A stretch of 64,000 nt of DNA from Picocystis sp. L7 (lineage: Eukaryota > Chlorophyta > Picocystophyceae > Picocystales > Picocystaceae), in assembly GCA_020975725.1 (NCBI GenBank), contig QXJR01000026.1, forward strand, positions 682,001 through 746,000, read 5' to 3'. Below the pieces are notes generated by a model. It made no database searches. It had not been told where the DNA came from and worked only from the letters and a program-made list of their open reading frames with translations. A program made the position numbers and the translations under genes. Positions 31,002 through 41,927 of this stretch are shown here, in pieces (the first letter of the stretch is position 1; every line of letters starts with the position of its first letter).

Positions 31002-33923
31002 ATGGCGTCGGACGAGGACGCACCGCCGCCGAAGCGATGGCGAGGCGAGGAGAGCGGGCTCCACGGCTACTTGCACGAGGTGGCGTTGCCAAGCACGTGG
31101 GACGAAGACGAACGAGGCGGAGAGGAAGGGAGCGTGCGACGGCCGAGACGCCAAGGAACGCCGGCCAGGACCTATCCTTTCGCCTTGGACGGATTCCAAG
31201 AGTGCGCGTGCGCATGCATCGAACGAAAGGAGAACGTGATGGTGGCTGCACACACCTCGGCGGGTAAAACAGCCGTAGCGGAATACGCCATCGCCGTGGC
31301 GTTCCGGGACAAGCAACGTGTGGTGTACACCTCGCCCATCAAAGCACTCAGCAACCAAAAATATCGCGAACTGTCGGAGATATTCACCGATGTGGGACTC
31401 ATGACTGGAGACGTGTCCATCAACGCAAACGCCACGTGCCTGGTCATGACCACGGAAATCATGAGGAGCATGATCTACCGAGGGAGCGAAGTCATGAGAG
31501 AAGTAGCATGGGTGGTCTTCGATGAAGTGCATTACATGAGAGACAGAGAAAGGGGTGTGGTGTGGGAAGAATCCATCATCTCCCTCTCCAAGGATGCAAG
31601 AATGGTCTTCCTCTCCGCCACGCTGTCCAACGCCAGCGAATTCGCCAGGTGGATCTGCAGCGTACATGGGACACCCTGCCACGTGGTCTACACCGACAAG
31701 AGGCCCGTGCCGCTGCAACACTACGCCTTCCCCATGGGTGGAAAAGGGCTCTTCCTGGTGAGCGACGAACAAGGCCAGTTCAAAACCAGCAACTTTGCCA
31801 AACTCACCGCCAGCCTGGACAAGCCTGCCAAGGGGGAGGGAAACCAAAATCAGAACGAAAGCGGCAGAAAGGCAAGGGAAGGAAAGGATTCCAAAAGCAA
31901 GGGAGGGATCATCGAAGACTTGGTGAAGATTGTGAAGCTGGTCAAAGATAAAAACCTGTACCCCCTAATTGTCTTCAGCTTCAGCCGCCGTGAGTGTGAA
32001 ACGTATGCCAGTGAAATGGCCAATAAACACATCGATTTCAACACCAAAGAGGAACAGGAGATGGTGAACAAGATCTTTGAAAGTGCACTGGGGCAACTAG
32101 ATGACTCGGAAAAGCAGCTGCCTGCCGTGCAAGCTATGCTTCCCCTCCTCCACAGAGGTATAGCCATGCATCATTCAGGACTCCTACCGATCTTGAAAGA
32201 AATAATCGAAATCCTTTTCCAAGAGGGCCTTGTGAAAGCCCTGTTCGCTACCGAAACCTTTGCCATGGGCTTGAACATGCCCGCCAAAACTGTGGTCTTC
32301 ACCGCATTGAGAAAGTGGGATGGCGAGAGGCACAGGTGGATGAGTAGCTCTGAGTACATCCAGATGAGCGGAAGGGCGGGTCGTCGAGGAAAAGACGACA
32401 AGGGTATAGTCATCATGATGGTGGACGAGCAGCTGGATGAGTTGACCTGCAAGGACTTGACCAGCGGCAAACCCGGCCCGCTGGAAAGCGGTTTCAGGCT
32501 CACATACTACACACTCATCAACCTCCTAGGGCGCACTCAAGGTACAGACAATATGGAACAGATGGTCAAGAAGTCCTTCTACCAGTTCCAACACGAGCTG
32601 TCAATGAGACAGACTGAATCAAAGCTGGAGGAGATCAACGAAGAAGTGCGCATCTTAGAGAATAGCACGGACGAGTCTGCAAAGGAGTATGAGATGCTTC
32701 GAAGCAAACTTAATAAAGCAGAAAAGGTGATGCTGGCTGAGATGCAGAAGCCAAGCAACTGTTTGAAGTACCTTGTTCCCGGTAGGCTTGTTCGTATTAG
32801 CACTGATAAAGCACAATGGGGCTGGGGAGTGCTGCTGAATGTGTCAGAAGAGAAGAATGGAAGAGATGCCTCTCAGTGCATGCTAGACGTGGCTCTTCGT
32901 TGTAAACCTGGCAAGGGGCCTTCTTCTGAGCCGCTTCCTGTCTCGCAGGATGACCCAGATAGTGAGCTCTTCATTGTACCAGCAAAGCTGTCATTGGTTA
33001 CTGGATTCAGTTCCTTGAGGCTCACCCTGCCCAAGGACTTGCGAAAAGATAGCTCGAAGAAGTCCCTGCTGTCTGCACTGGCTCAAGTGTTCAAGAAATT
33101 TCCAGATGGTGTTCCCCAACTTCACCCTTACGAGGACATGCAGATCAAAAGTAGCAGCTTTGATTCTGCGGTGAAAGAAGCTCAAGAGCTTGAGCTTGAG
33201 CTTAAGAATAACCCTCACTTCCAAGAAGTGGAGAAGCGAGAACGTTTGGCCACATTCGAGAAAAAGGCTGCATTACAGGCTGAAGCCGTGCGCTTGAGGA
33301 TGAGCATGGGAGGAGGCGAGTTGCAAAGGTTCCAGCAGCAACTCAAGGCTATGACTAGTGTGCTTAAAAAACTGGGCTGCATCAGTGAAACTGGGGTGGT
33401 GTTGACAAAGGGCCGTGCTACTTGTGAGATCGACACAGCAGATGAGCTGGTCACCACGGAATTGCTCTTTGCAGGGGGGTTTCAGTCCTTGGATAAGCAC
33501 CAGTGCGTCGCTCTGGTGTCTGTCCTCATCCAGTCCGATGAAACCAAGGAAGTCGTCAAACTGAAGGAGGAGCTATCCAGGCCCCTACTGATGCTTCAGG
33601 AGACTGCAAAACACATTGCTGAGCTCTCGATTGCGTGTAAAGTGGAGGGCATTCAAGTTGAAGAGTACACAGCTAAGTTTAAACCGAATCTGATGGATGT
33701 TGTGTATGCATGGTCAAAGGGATCCACCTTTGCAGAAATTTGTCAGATGACAGAAGTTTACGAGGGTTCCATTATCAGGCACATTCGCAGATTGGACGAA
33801 TTTTTGACCCAGTTGCGGTCCGCGTCCAAAAAGCTTGGCGATGAAGAGTTGGCACAGAAGTTTCTGGAGTCCCAGGAATCTATTCGTCGGGGCATCATTT
33901 TCTCCAACTCTCTCTATCTGTAA
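31002..33923 (+). CDS. MTR4: MTR4-type exosome RNA helicase (Ski2-like DExH)
   Basis: 973 aa, no intron. Walker A AHTSAGKTAVAEYAIA, DEVH in WVVFDEVHYM, SATLSNASEFARWI, and motif VI QMSGRAGRRGKDDKG with GIVIMM. HHSGLLPILKEIIEILFQ and FATETFAMGLNMPAKTVVF complete the RecA2 part. The region after about 560 contains the KOW/arch insertion, then the ratchet and C-terminal helical bundle ending FSNSLYL, as in MTR4. It feeds structured RNAs to the nuclear exosome, including 5.8S rRNA 3' processing (established knowledge). MTR4 rather than SKI2 is preferred from the short N terminus and C-terminal end. The coding strand is strikingly T-poor in the first 900 nt. Confidence 0.93.
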   Translation: MASDEDAPPPKRWRGEESGLHGYLHEVALPSTWDEDERGGEEGSVRRPRRQGTPARTYPFALDGFQECACACIERKENVMVAAHTSAGKTAVAEYAIAVAFRDKQRVVYTSPIKALSNQKYRELSEIFTDVGLMTGDVSINANATCLVMTTEIMRSMIYRGSEVMREVAWVVFDEVHYMRDRERGVVWEESIISLSKDARMVFLSATLSNASEFARWICSVHGTPCHVVYTDKRPVPLQHYAFPMGGKGLFLVSDEQGQFKTSNFAKLTASLDKPAKGEGNQNQNESGRKAREGKDSKSKGGIIEDLVKIVKLVKDKNLYPLIVFSFSRRECETYASEMANKHIDFNTKEEQEMVNKIFESALGQLDDSEKQLPAVQAMLPLLHRGIAMHHSGLLPILKEIIEILFQEGLVKALFATETFAMGLNMPAKTVVFTALRKWDGERHRWMSSSEYIQMSGRAGRRGKDDKGIVIMMVDEQLDELTCKDLTSGKPGPLESGFRLTYYTLINLLGRTQGTDNMEQMVKKSFYQFQHELSMRQTESKLEEINEEVRILENSTDESAKEYEMLRSKLNKAEKVMLAEMQKPSNCLKYLVPGRLVRISTDKAQWGWGVLLNVSEEKNGRDASQCMLDVALRCKPGKGPSSEPLPVSQDDPDSELFIVPAKLSLVTGFSSLRLTLPKDLRKDSSKKSLLSALAQVFKKFPDGVPQLHPYEDMQIKSSSFDSAVKEAQELELELKNNPHFQEVEKRERLATFEKKAALQAEAVRLRMSMGGGELQRFQQQLKAMTSVLKKLGCISETGVVLTKGRATCEIDTADELVTTELLFAGGFQSLDKHQCVALVSVLIQSDETKEVVKLKEELSRPLLMLQETAKHIAELSIACKVEGIQVEEYTAKFKPNLMDVVYAWSKGSTFAEICQMTEVYEGSIIRHIRRLDEFLTQLRSASKKLGDEELAQKFLESQESIRRGIIFSNSLYL

Positions 33924-36900
33924 GCCAAAGTACAAGCCATTTGGTAGCTAGTTGCGTAAGCTCAAAACTGCACAGAATGATTAGTTGCATGTCAAGAATG
34001 CAGCTGTTGCAAGTCCTTTGCTTCATCTTCACTCGGCCTCATTTCGTACAGTTGCTTTTGTACGCTCGGCCAAGGGAACAACGGGACACCTTCGTCTCGA
34101 CCAATCGTGCATGGAATGGCAAAGAAACACAGGCGCGCTTCCAAAAGTCCACCCACCATGGTTTAAACACTCCTCTTTCATGGAGTACGCATCTGGAACC
34201 CCCTCCTTGCTTCCGTTCCTGATCCCAAGGCCTTTGTTTCGTCTGTAAATTCAACGCTTGCCCCGTTCGCCTAGTGTTATCCTATTCTAACGATGCAGAA
34301 TTCGGGGTCCTTTTCAAAACATGCAATTCACGATGTTGACCGCGGCGTTGCGGTTCCAGTTGAGAATCCTTGATTTCGTTTGATTGGTGGAATGTCACCA
34401 TTGCAAGCCTTGGATTGTTCTCTTTGTGTCGTGTCTCCCGCCCCCTTCTATGGACGCATACGCTCCGCGGTGGATTATCGTCGTGTGAAAATTGTCCTTG
34501 ATTTGCATATCGAAACGGTACAAGCACTCTTTGGACGTTGGCAAGGTGGACACAAAATCCTCGCCTTTTCATCCGGGTGCACAGTTGGTGAATCCATACG
34601 ATGCCTTCACGGTTTTGTTCTTTCCGGCCTTCATTAACATACAATAGTAAAAACTTGACAAGCGTGCATTTCGTCGTCCGTTCAAACATAACGGTCGGTC
34701 GCTCCATGTTGTCAATGTGTGCTTCAACCGAAGGTACGTGCAAGAGGCACTCGTCGCTTTGCACGTTGCGCAACAAAATTGCAAGGACAACATCTTTGGA
34801 CGAGGCACCGAATAGTTTGCAAAAAGCAAACTTGCCATCTCGTATTTGCCACATCACAAAGTAACGGTTGACTTGGACGATTCCCATGTTGATGTAGCAT
34901 CATCATAAGTTTGACCATCGATTGAAAGTCGCGCTTGTCCTTCCCAACGCAATACGAGATGTTCACTCTTCTGGGGTCTATTCCTACGCCGCGTCGTTCA
35001 GTTATAAACAAACAAGCGGCGAGCCAACATGCTTGGAAGGGGTGCTGGGTCGTTTGAAATGGCCGCATACGGACTATTCCGACCATTCTCATTGTCCTCC
35101 TAAACGTCATTTCCTTTTGGCGTACCCTATCCACGTCCGATGCTCATTGCTCGTCTTAAAAGCTTCGTGATTAGTGCATGTCCACTCCAGCTCTTGGAAG
35201 GCTCTGTACACAACATTTGTATAAAAGATTGTGATCCGATTCCGCATTTGAAAGATTGGAGCCAAGTTTAAATGCAGATCTACCAACAAGTTTCATTGTG
35301 GCATTGGACGAAGAATAAGTGCTTGTCCATTTTCGTACGGGAATTTGAATCCGCAACCCCTTTTTTCTTCGACGGAACGTCCTCGCCTAGGAATTCCACA
35401 AGATTTCACACTCCCGAAACAAGATCCAAAGGCAAAGCGCCAAAAACGATGCAAGATTCATCCGGGAGGGTCGTGCTATGATGACGGTACATGGACATTT
35501 TTGTAGCTTTGTAGTACCCCAATAGGGAGCTTTGAACTTTTGAATGGTTCCTCGACCACGGGAGAGTGGACCCACTTCTTGGCACAACGGGTTGAATCCC
35601 GTGGTGAAGTGTAATGGTTCTTGAGGTTGGTAAAGTATTCGATTGCATTGAACGAACAGACGTTGCTATCTCCCGTGTTCCGAGTGGATGCATCGATCGC
35701 GGTGCATAGACCAAGGCGTCTCTTGCAAAAAAAGACAATCTTTGTGTACGGTGTACGGTTTTCTCTTGCAGCCAACGCCAAGTGTTGAAGCACTTGGTCG
35801 AACATGCAAGGGATATTCGAGTAGCCCTATCCCAGGTCTGTGCATTACGGAAGATTTCATAGAACAATAATTTTTAACACACCAATGCCAAATGTGTAGT
35901 TTTGGAGTATGCAGCCACGTGAGCTTGGATCGCACGCGTGATATCTGACTTGCATGGACCATCGTCGCGTAAGAGTCCGTCCGACCCGCACATCGCAATG
36001 GTTTCTCATTGGGATTTTCGACGTTCCTTTATTCCGGTCGTATCCGGTCGCTGTCGTTCTTTGCCGTTTGAACGTTCCACGCCAACGACGGTGTCCAAGC
36101 CCACGTACAATTAGAGGGGTTGTCCCTTGCCTAGGGACATCCCAGGTGGATTCCCATAGAAAAGAAAAGATCGATACCCATCGAGGGGACCTGAACGGCA
36201 CTAGAGGGTCCCGTGAACCTATCCCCCGGTCCACCCAAGGCATGGAAGTGCTCCTGGATCTTCATGCTCGAGGAATTGGCCAGTGTGCCGATCCTGGGAT
36301 CCCAAACAGGATCCATCTATGAGGGATTGGAGCCAAGGGTAGTCTAAATTGTACGCTCCCAATCCGTCAAATATTCCTTCTGACAGCTACATGGGTTTCT
36401 ATCAAGTTTATGGAAGGCGGCTTAGAATATCCCATTCTTAGCGTGACCTTTTGTAGTGTGAAGGGGTCAAGCAAAATCCCACCTTCGTGAAACTTTCGCT
36501 GGGACATCCATGATTTCACCTTTTTCCATCATAACCCATCCGGTCAATGAGCACCATTCTTCGCCGGAAGCTAGTAATATTCATGCATTCGCAATTCGAG
36601 AGGAGAGACAAAGCTCTCACCAAGGAAGAATCGTTACACTGGAGCTTCTATCACATTGCTCAGGAAAGATGCATTCGATGCTTTGGTGCAGTTCTCGCCC
36701 TTTTTCTTGTAGCACTTGCAGTGTGCCCGTCTACCTCAGTGTGAGAATCACAGAAGTTGTGGCTCATTGATGCACAATGTTTTCTGCATTTTCTTATGCC
36801 TGTCAGATTAATTTGATTTTTCTCCTACTTCAATACCACCGCTTCCTGAACAAATTATTCTCCCAAATATGAGACCTTGGTCTGGTGATTACCATTGCCT

Positions 36901-36927
36901 CGGGCTTCATTCAAGGCCAAGGTGGAC
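33924..36927. other. AT-richer gene-free island
   Basis: 3 kb between the convergent stops of MTR4 and Notchless. It has lower GC than the genes and no intact recognised gene. The longest frame is 201 codons on the minus strand (34282-34887, ATG start) and is unidentified. The part 34.0-35.9 kb belongs to the degenerate repeat described separately. The segment 36.1-36.9 kb shows nothing recognisable. Confidence 0.55.
34040..35900 (-). repeat. Unidentified degenerate coding repeat, copy A
   Basis: Minus-strand translations share words, in the same order and orientation, with copy B at 62.0-63.1 kb. Near 35.8 kb: PCMFDQVLQHLAL against PRMFDQTSLRHLML. Near 35.6 kb: AIEYFTNLKNHYTSPR against ATKYLTNLKNHCATG. 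Near 35.2 kb: MRNRITIFYTNVVYRAF against VRNQFATFDTNVRHRVF. Near 34.2 kb: WDQERKQGGGSRCVLHE against WDREWKHRRLSRCEVHD. The plus-strand DNA is also similar near 35.6 kb (TTCTTGAGGTTGGTAAAGTA). It is a broken relic. The family is unknown to me: host gene family, mobile element and viral relic are all open. Confidence 0.55.
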
Positions 36928-38334
36928 TTAGTTGTGCCACACCTTCACTACGCGATCCTTGCCGCCGGAGGCCACCTTAGCCCCATCTGGACTCCAGTCA
37001 ACAGAGAACACTTCGTCTGCGTGTCCTGGGAGGTCCTCCATCAACTTCCTGCTCCTCAATTCCCAGACTTTCAGCGTGCTATCTTTGCTGGCACTCACAA
37101 CCAATCGACTGTCAGCAGACCATGCTACTTGATAGACTGGTCCTACGTGGCCAACAAGCGTTGTGACAAAAGCGCCTGTCATACCATCCCATAACTTCAC
37201 TGACTTATCGAACGAAGCACTTACAATCCATCTACCGTCGGGGGAGAATTGCACTTGGTTCACAAGCTGCATGTGTCCTGTCATCCGCGCCTTGGGTCGT
37301 TTTTCAACCATTGGCACCCACAGAAGCAATGTAAAGTCATCTGAACCCGACACCAGCCTTTCTGGCTTCCCATCGCGTGCCTCGTTGTATCTTGTCAGCG
37401 CCTTTTCCTTTGCTGCTTCTTCCGACTTGGGGCAAGTACCTGTGTGGTCAAAGGCGCCGGTCCTCAGGGCATATTCCGTACTCAAGGCCATTGTGTTTAC
37501 CCAGTGTCCATGCCCCCTGAGCTGGCGAACCAGCTTGCCTTCGTCCGAATCCCATATGCTGATCTGACAGTCCCTTGAGGATGAGTAAATCAAACCATCC
37601 CCTCCCCATTTCAAGCAAGTTACGGCCATTTGGTGCCCAGACAAGGAAATTGTGCATCTCCGCGTGATTGCATCCCAGATTTTCAGACGCCCATCCTTCG
37701 ACCCGCTCACAAACCGCCTTGAGGGCAAGCAAAGATGTGCTGGCTCCCATGCAATAACGCTTACCCATTTGGAGTGTCCTTTCATCGGCGATCCGACGGT
37801 GCTGCCGGTCTTTGGGTCCCAGAGCCGGATGCAGCAATCCATACTCCCGCTGGCGACCCACTGGGCATCTGGCGACCATGCCACGCAGAGAACCCACCCT
37901 GTGTGTCCTGTTCCTTCGTGCTTCGGGAGCTGCATGTTGAGGTCCCAGAACCTGACCGTTTTGTCTCCGCTCCCACTGGCCAGTTCTCTGCCATTGGGAC
38001 TGAACTGTACAGAAAGGACAGCTTCGCTGTGTCCTTTCATCGAACCAGAGCATCGAGTGACTGGCCGCACTCGGAAGATGGCCTGTGGCTGGTACACAAT
38101 TTTGAGTGTCTCTTCCACCGATCTTTCCATCTCCTGCAGGAACTGTCCCAGTTCACCCACCACTTCCTTGCCATCCACATAAAAGGCATACGGCAGAGGC
38201 TCTCCACTCTGCAGCATGTCGTTCACCAGTGCTTGCAGCTGGGTCGGCGTTACGTCGAACGGAAGGTCCAGCTTCGGTCCCAAATCCACGCCATCTCGAC
38301 TCTGCAGCTGGCAGATGACGTTGCCGCGCTCCAT
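36928..38334 (-). CDS. NLE1: Notchless (NLE1/Rsa4), 60S biogenesis WD-repeat protein
   Basis: 468 aa. The N-terminal NLE (MIDAS-binding, UBL-like) domain includes LDLPFDVTPTQLQALVND and PYAFYVDGKEVV. Eight WD repeats follow from MKGHSEAVLSVQFSPNG through GDKTVRFWD, GSMDCCIRLWD, GSKDGRLKIWD, SSRDCQISIWD, GSDDFTLLLW, ASFDKSVKLWDG and SKDSTLKVWEL to GGKDRVVKVWHN at the very C terminus, as in NLE1. The insertion around CPKSEEAAKEKALTRYNEA is typical of the family. NLE1 recruits the Rea1/Midasin AAA ATPase to pre-60S particles (established knowledge). Start CAT 38332-38334 (MERGNV). The open frame upstream to 38589 looks like leader. Intronless. Confidence 0.94.
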   Translation of the reverse strand: MERGNVICQLQSRDGVDLGPKLDLPFDVTPTQLQALVNDMLQSGEPLPYAFYVDGKEVVGELGQFLQEMERSVEETLKIVYQPQAIFRVRPVTRCSGSMKGHSEAVLSVQFSPNGRELASGSGDKTVRFWDLNMQLPKHEGTGHTGWVLCVAWSPDAQWVASGSMDCCIRLWDPKTGSTVGSPMKGHSKWVSVIAWEPAHLCLPSRRFVSGSKDGRLKIWDAITRRCTISLSGHQMAVTCLKWGGDGLIYSSSRDCQISIWDSDEGKLVRQLRGHGHWVNTMALSTEYALRTGAFDHTGTCPKSEEAAKEKALTRYNEARDGKPERLVSGSDDFTLLLWVPMVEKRPKARMTGHMQLVNQVQFSPDGRWIVSASFDKSVKLWDGMTGAFVTTLVGHVGPVYQVAWSADSRLVVSASKDSTLKVWELRSRKLMEDLPGHADEVFSVDWSPDGAKVASGGKDRVVKVWHN

Positions 38335-38763
38335 CCTGTACCGAATCGGCGGTGGAATGGTGTCGGATTCCGACACTCCCCCCTCCCGACGCTTGGCGAG
38401 TCCGCGGCGGCCGACGAGGAGCGCAGAGGATCGACAGGCAGTGCGGTCCCGAATGCCCCCTCTTCGGAAGGATCGCAGTGGAATCGGGGACGCAAAAAGA
38501 GGGGCATTCGTGGGGCGGCGGAGATCCTCGACGGACGATGGCGTGACTCGAACAAAGGGTGTGGGCATCGAGGTTGGAAGCTGCTCCAAAGGAAGTCAAT
38601 TCATGCAAGCAGACCTTCGCTTGCTTGCCTGTTTGTGCGGCGGCGGAGGAAAGATACAGCGGATCATGTGCAACATCGTTGATGCTGCACTCCAATCCTG
38701 CAGATTCGAACCGATTGGGAATCGTGAAAACCGATTGCACAGGAGTCCTGTGCTCGAGGTGGC
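38335..38763. other. Spacer between LpxC and Notchless genes
   Basis: 429 bp; both neighbours are on the minus strand, so it holds the LpxC 3' flank and the Notchless promoter. GATTCGAACCGATTGGG lies at 38705, a variant of the recurrent box. An in-frame upstream extension of Notchless is possible. Confidence 0.45.
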
Positions 38764-40181
38764 TCAATCTTTCCTTTTGTAATCGGCAGGGACCATCTCC
38801 AGTTCTCCGTTGGACGACTGGCTGAGGCAGTATTCCCGCAACATCCTGGCAAACCTGATGTGCATGTCATGCCCGGACTTGAATGCCACGATGTGTCCAT
38901 GGGGCAGGCCCGCATGACCGCCCTCTGCAAGGAGTGAAAGGTCCCCAATCAAGTCCAGGATCTTGTGCCGTGCGGCTTCGCTGCTTGGGAATCGCACCTC
39001 GTGCTCGTTGTACCACTGAGTGCCATCTGCGACCAACGCCGTGCCTTCCATCCCTCCCCGGATGAGACCCGCATCCAGCATGGCTTGTATGTCGTCCTTG
39101 CAGCAGAATGTGCGTGCAAGTCCAACCTCTTCCAAGTAGGACGTCCCTTGGGAGGGTGCCCAGCTGTGCCACTGGTTGCCGATGATGGGCGCCTTGGCCG
39201 TAAAGTCCACCCCGCAAGTGATTCTCGAGGTCGAATCGGGGTACAGTGCAATGAAGGCATCCCCTTCCTTCAAGCACAAGTATTGGTCTGGTTGCAGGGT
39301 CAGTCTGCGGATCATCTTCCCGTTGGCGGTTTTGGCCACTTGCGTCCCAGCTTCCTCGATGGCTCTCACCCAGAACTTGGCGCTTCCGTCCAGGAGCGGC
39401 ACTTCGGGTCCACCTTCGAATTCTATCCTTGCGTTGTCCACTCCACACGCTTCCAATGCCGAGAGCAGGTGTTCCACGGTGGAGAGAGCACCCAATCCCG
39501 TTCCCAAGGTGGTGGAAAGCCTTGGTTTCTCCACCACGGCGTCTAGGTTCGCCCGGAGCACCGGTTCGTTGGCTTCGTCGATCGGCACGATCTCTTCCGA
39601 TTCGTTTTCGTCTCCTTCGTCTTCGGCCGCCTGTTCCAGCTGTTCGGCCAGTTCGTCGGCGTCGTCGGCGAACCCATCTTCTTCTGCTTCTCTCACCATC
39701 TTTTCGACCTCTTCACGCGTCATTTTCTTGTCTGCGAATTTCTCCATCTCCACGGCCATGGACTGCAGGAATTCTTCCTGATCCATGCCCATCTCTTCGA
39801 CCACCTCTTCACCGCGGTCCAGGAAGCCATACGGATCCTCCGGCCAGTCGACGATGGTGCCTGCATCCGTCGCACGTGTCGTCCGTCCATGGGTCAGTCG
39901 ACGTCGCCTCGCCTTCCATTCCCTCCTCGGACACGCGACGCACCTGCGGGCACGCGCACGAAGTACCTCCCTTCGCCGGCAGGTGCAGGTCGGATGCGCA
40001 CCACGCCCAAGGTGCCGGAATGGAGGCCGACGCCTTGTCGCGTGATGGATCGCTTGAGGGTCTGCTGGTACAGTCCTGGCGAAGGCACCTCCTTGGCCTT
40101 CTTCGTGGCCCGCTTCTTCGCCTTGGCGGTGGACGTGGAAGAGGCGCGACACGCGCTTCGCAACGCCATCGCCACCGCCAT
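38764..40181 (-). CDS. lpxC: LpxC, UDP-3-O-acyl-GlcNAc deacetylase, with acidic insertion
   Basis: Exons 39944-40181 and 38764-39860 joined in phase 1 over an 83-nt intron (GTGCGT...GATGCAG); 444 aa. The Ala/Ser/Lys-rich start (MAVAMALRSACRASSTSTAK) is an organelle leader. LpxC features: QTLKRSITRQGVGLHSG, the zinc and catalytic motif TVEHLLSAL (about 207-215), RHKILDLIGDLSL and AFKSGHDMH. It deacetylates the lipid A precursor; plants keep such a pathway, thought to be organellar (established knowledge). Unusual: about 95 residues (roughly 80-175), strongly Glu/Asp-rich and predicted helical (EEVEKMVREAEEDGF, AEQLEQAAEDEG), interrupt the first domain between RYFVRVPAG and VLRANLDAV. Confidence 0.92.
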
Positions 40182-40200
40182 CGTCTCCCTTTCCTTCCCC

Positions 40201-40284
40201 TTCGAAGATGTTTCCTTGGATGTTTACTTCGAAGATGTTTCCTTGGATGTTTACTTCGAAGATGTTTACTTCGAAGATGTTCAC
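40201..40284. repeat. 27-bp/15-bp tandem repeats upstream of LpxC
   Basis: A 27-bp unit starting TTCGAAGATGTTTCCTTGGA occurs twice (40201-40227, 40228-40254). It is followed by two 15-bp partial units (TTCGAAGATGTTTAC and TTCGAAGATGTTCAC) to 40284. They begin 20 bp upstream of the LpxC ATG, so they lie in its leader or promoter. Confidence 0.85.
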
Positions 40285-40983
40285 GAAGGGAAGGTTTCTT
40301 TCTTCTCCACTGACTCCATCCCCTTCACATCCGATCCAAAACACATGCCGAGTGGGACACCCAAGAGAAGGCGATGGGGATGGACATGTTCAAGGACAGC
40401 GTGGAGAAGGCATGGCGGAGGTGGCGGTCTTGGATCGCGGAAACTAGAGCCGTGGAAGGAAGAGGGGCACCCACCAATGCCGACCGTTGTGCCATGGCAT
40501 CGAAAATGGCCCGGTCCTCCATGCCTTAGCAGAAGATGGAACGTGCAACGAACCTTGCACCGAAACGGTCCGGTTTGATGCGCGAACGTCGCACGGTTGA
40601 ACGGGAGGAGATCGTCGACTCCATGCACGGGGGATCCATTCCACAACTTACCTCTCCGTTCTCTCATCCCTCCAATCGCACGCCTTCGCGAACGTCGCAC
40701 GTAGGGAAACAAAGCATCCTTCCGCGTGCCGCATCCCATATGAGACATCCTATCTTGCCATTTCGGAGACCTAGCACATGCGTCCAACCACCGCCACGTT
40801 TGTGCCCTCCTCCAAGGCTAGCTTTGTCTTCCTCTGTCCTACACCCACCGCCATCCCCCTCGTATGGATTCTCCTCCGGATGCATCGAGGAACGAACCCG
40901 GGTCGATCCCTTTCCCATCCACGGATTGAACCGGTTCGGTTTCGGGTCTAATTTCCCGTTTCGCGGGAACCATCCCATCGGCC
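40285..40983. promoter_or_regulatory. Divergent spacer LpxC / NTM1
   Basis: 700 bp. AACGAACCCGGGTCGATCCC at 40891-40910 and GAACCGGTTCGGTTTCGGG near 40928 resemble the recurrent GGGTTCGAACC box and lie within 100 bp of the NTM1 ATG. No gene recognised. Confidence 0.45.
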
Positions 40984-41927
40984 ATGGCGGACGAGCGCGT
41001 GTACGCCAGCGATGGACAAGTGCGTGTCGCCATCGCCGAATGTAGGCGAAGGATCGATCAGACGACGTCGAAGAAGCACGTGCTGACGGTTGGAGAGGCT
41101 ATGGTACCGGTCTCGTCGCGAACGGCGGCGTGGTTGGGTGGAACGGGACGCCGTCGTCGAAGGCGTACGAGAGTGTGGAAGCGATGTGGCGGCAACACGT
41201 GGACGCAGACGGCGGAAAAAGGTGGTACGACGACGCCATATCCTACTGGAAAGGCGTAGACGCGTCCCTGGACGGCGTGCTCGGCGGATTCGGATCGGTG
41301 AGCGATGCCGACACACGCGAAAGTCGGAATTTTCTGCAGGACGTGTTGGGCCGACAGCTGGTGCGGGCGCGAGAAGCAGGCGAACGGACCAAAGCGATCG
41401 ACTGCGGTGCAGGGATAGGAAGGGTCACCGAGAAGTTGCTCATCGAATTGTTCGACGAGGTGGATCTGTTGGAACCCCTGCCGCATTTCGTGGAGAAGGC
41501 CAAGGAGAAGCTGGCCGAAGCCGGTTCTTGGAAAGGCGGACGGGAGGAAGGGTCCATGCGATCGGATGGACACCGGGTGAACCAGTTCTTTCAACTGGGA
41601 ATGCAGGAATTCGTTCCAGAAGAAAAATGCTACGATTGCATCTGGATCCAATGGTGCCTCGGACACCTGGACGACCAGGCGTGTGTGGACTTCCTCCAAC
41701 GGTGTGGCAAGGGATTGAAACCGGGTGGGCTCGTGGCACTCAAGGAGAACATTTCTTCCGACGGAATCATCGTTGACCGCGACGACAGCAGCGTCACGAG
41801 GCCTCACTCCTGCTGGCTACGTCTGTTCAAGCAAAGTGGACTCACCTTGGTCAAGGTGGAGAACCAAAAGCAATTCCCTCGGGAACTTTTCGAAGTGAAA
41901 ATGTATGCTCTGAAGCCAAAGTGCTGA
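40984..41927 (+). CDS. NTMT1: Protein N-terminal methyltransferase (NTM1/NTMT1 family)
   Basis: Exon 1 is 12 codons (40984-41019, MADERVYASDGQ) and exon 2 is 41163-41927; the 143-nt intron starts GTGCGT and ends CGAAG. 266 aa. The substrate- and SAM-binding motifs are YDDAISYWKGVDASLDGVLG, then IDCGAGIGRVTEKLL (motif I), VDLLEPLPHFVEKAK and YDCIWIQWCLGHLDD. GLVALKENI and a C-terminal LFKQSGLTLVKVENQKQFP follow. The family methylates the alpha-amino group of proteins starting (Met)-X-Pro-Lys (established knowledge). The exon junction is inferred from phase and the SDG...YESVEAMW context. Confidence 0.9.

Noticed and set aside
34282-34887. 201-codon minus-strand ATG frame in the 34-37 kb island
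   Set aside because: Not called as a gene: no recognised domain, no 5' composition bias, and it lies inside the degenerate repeat region.
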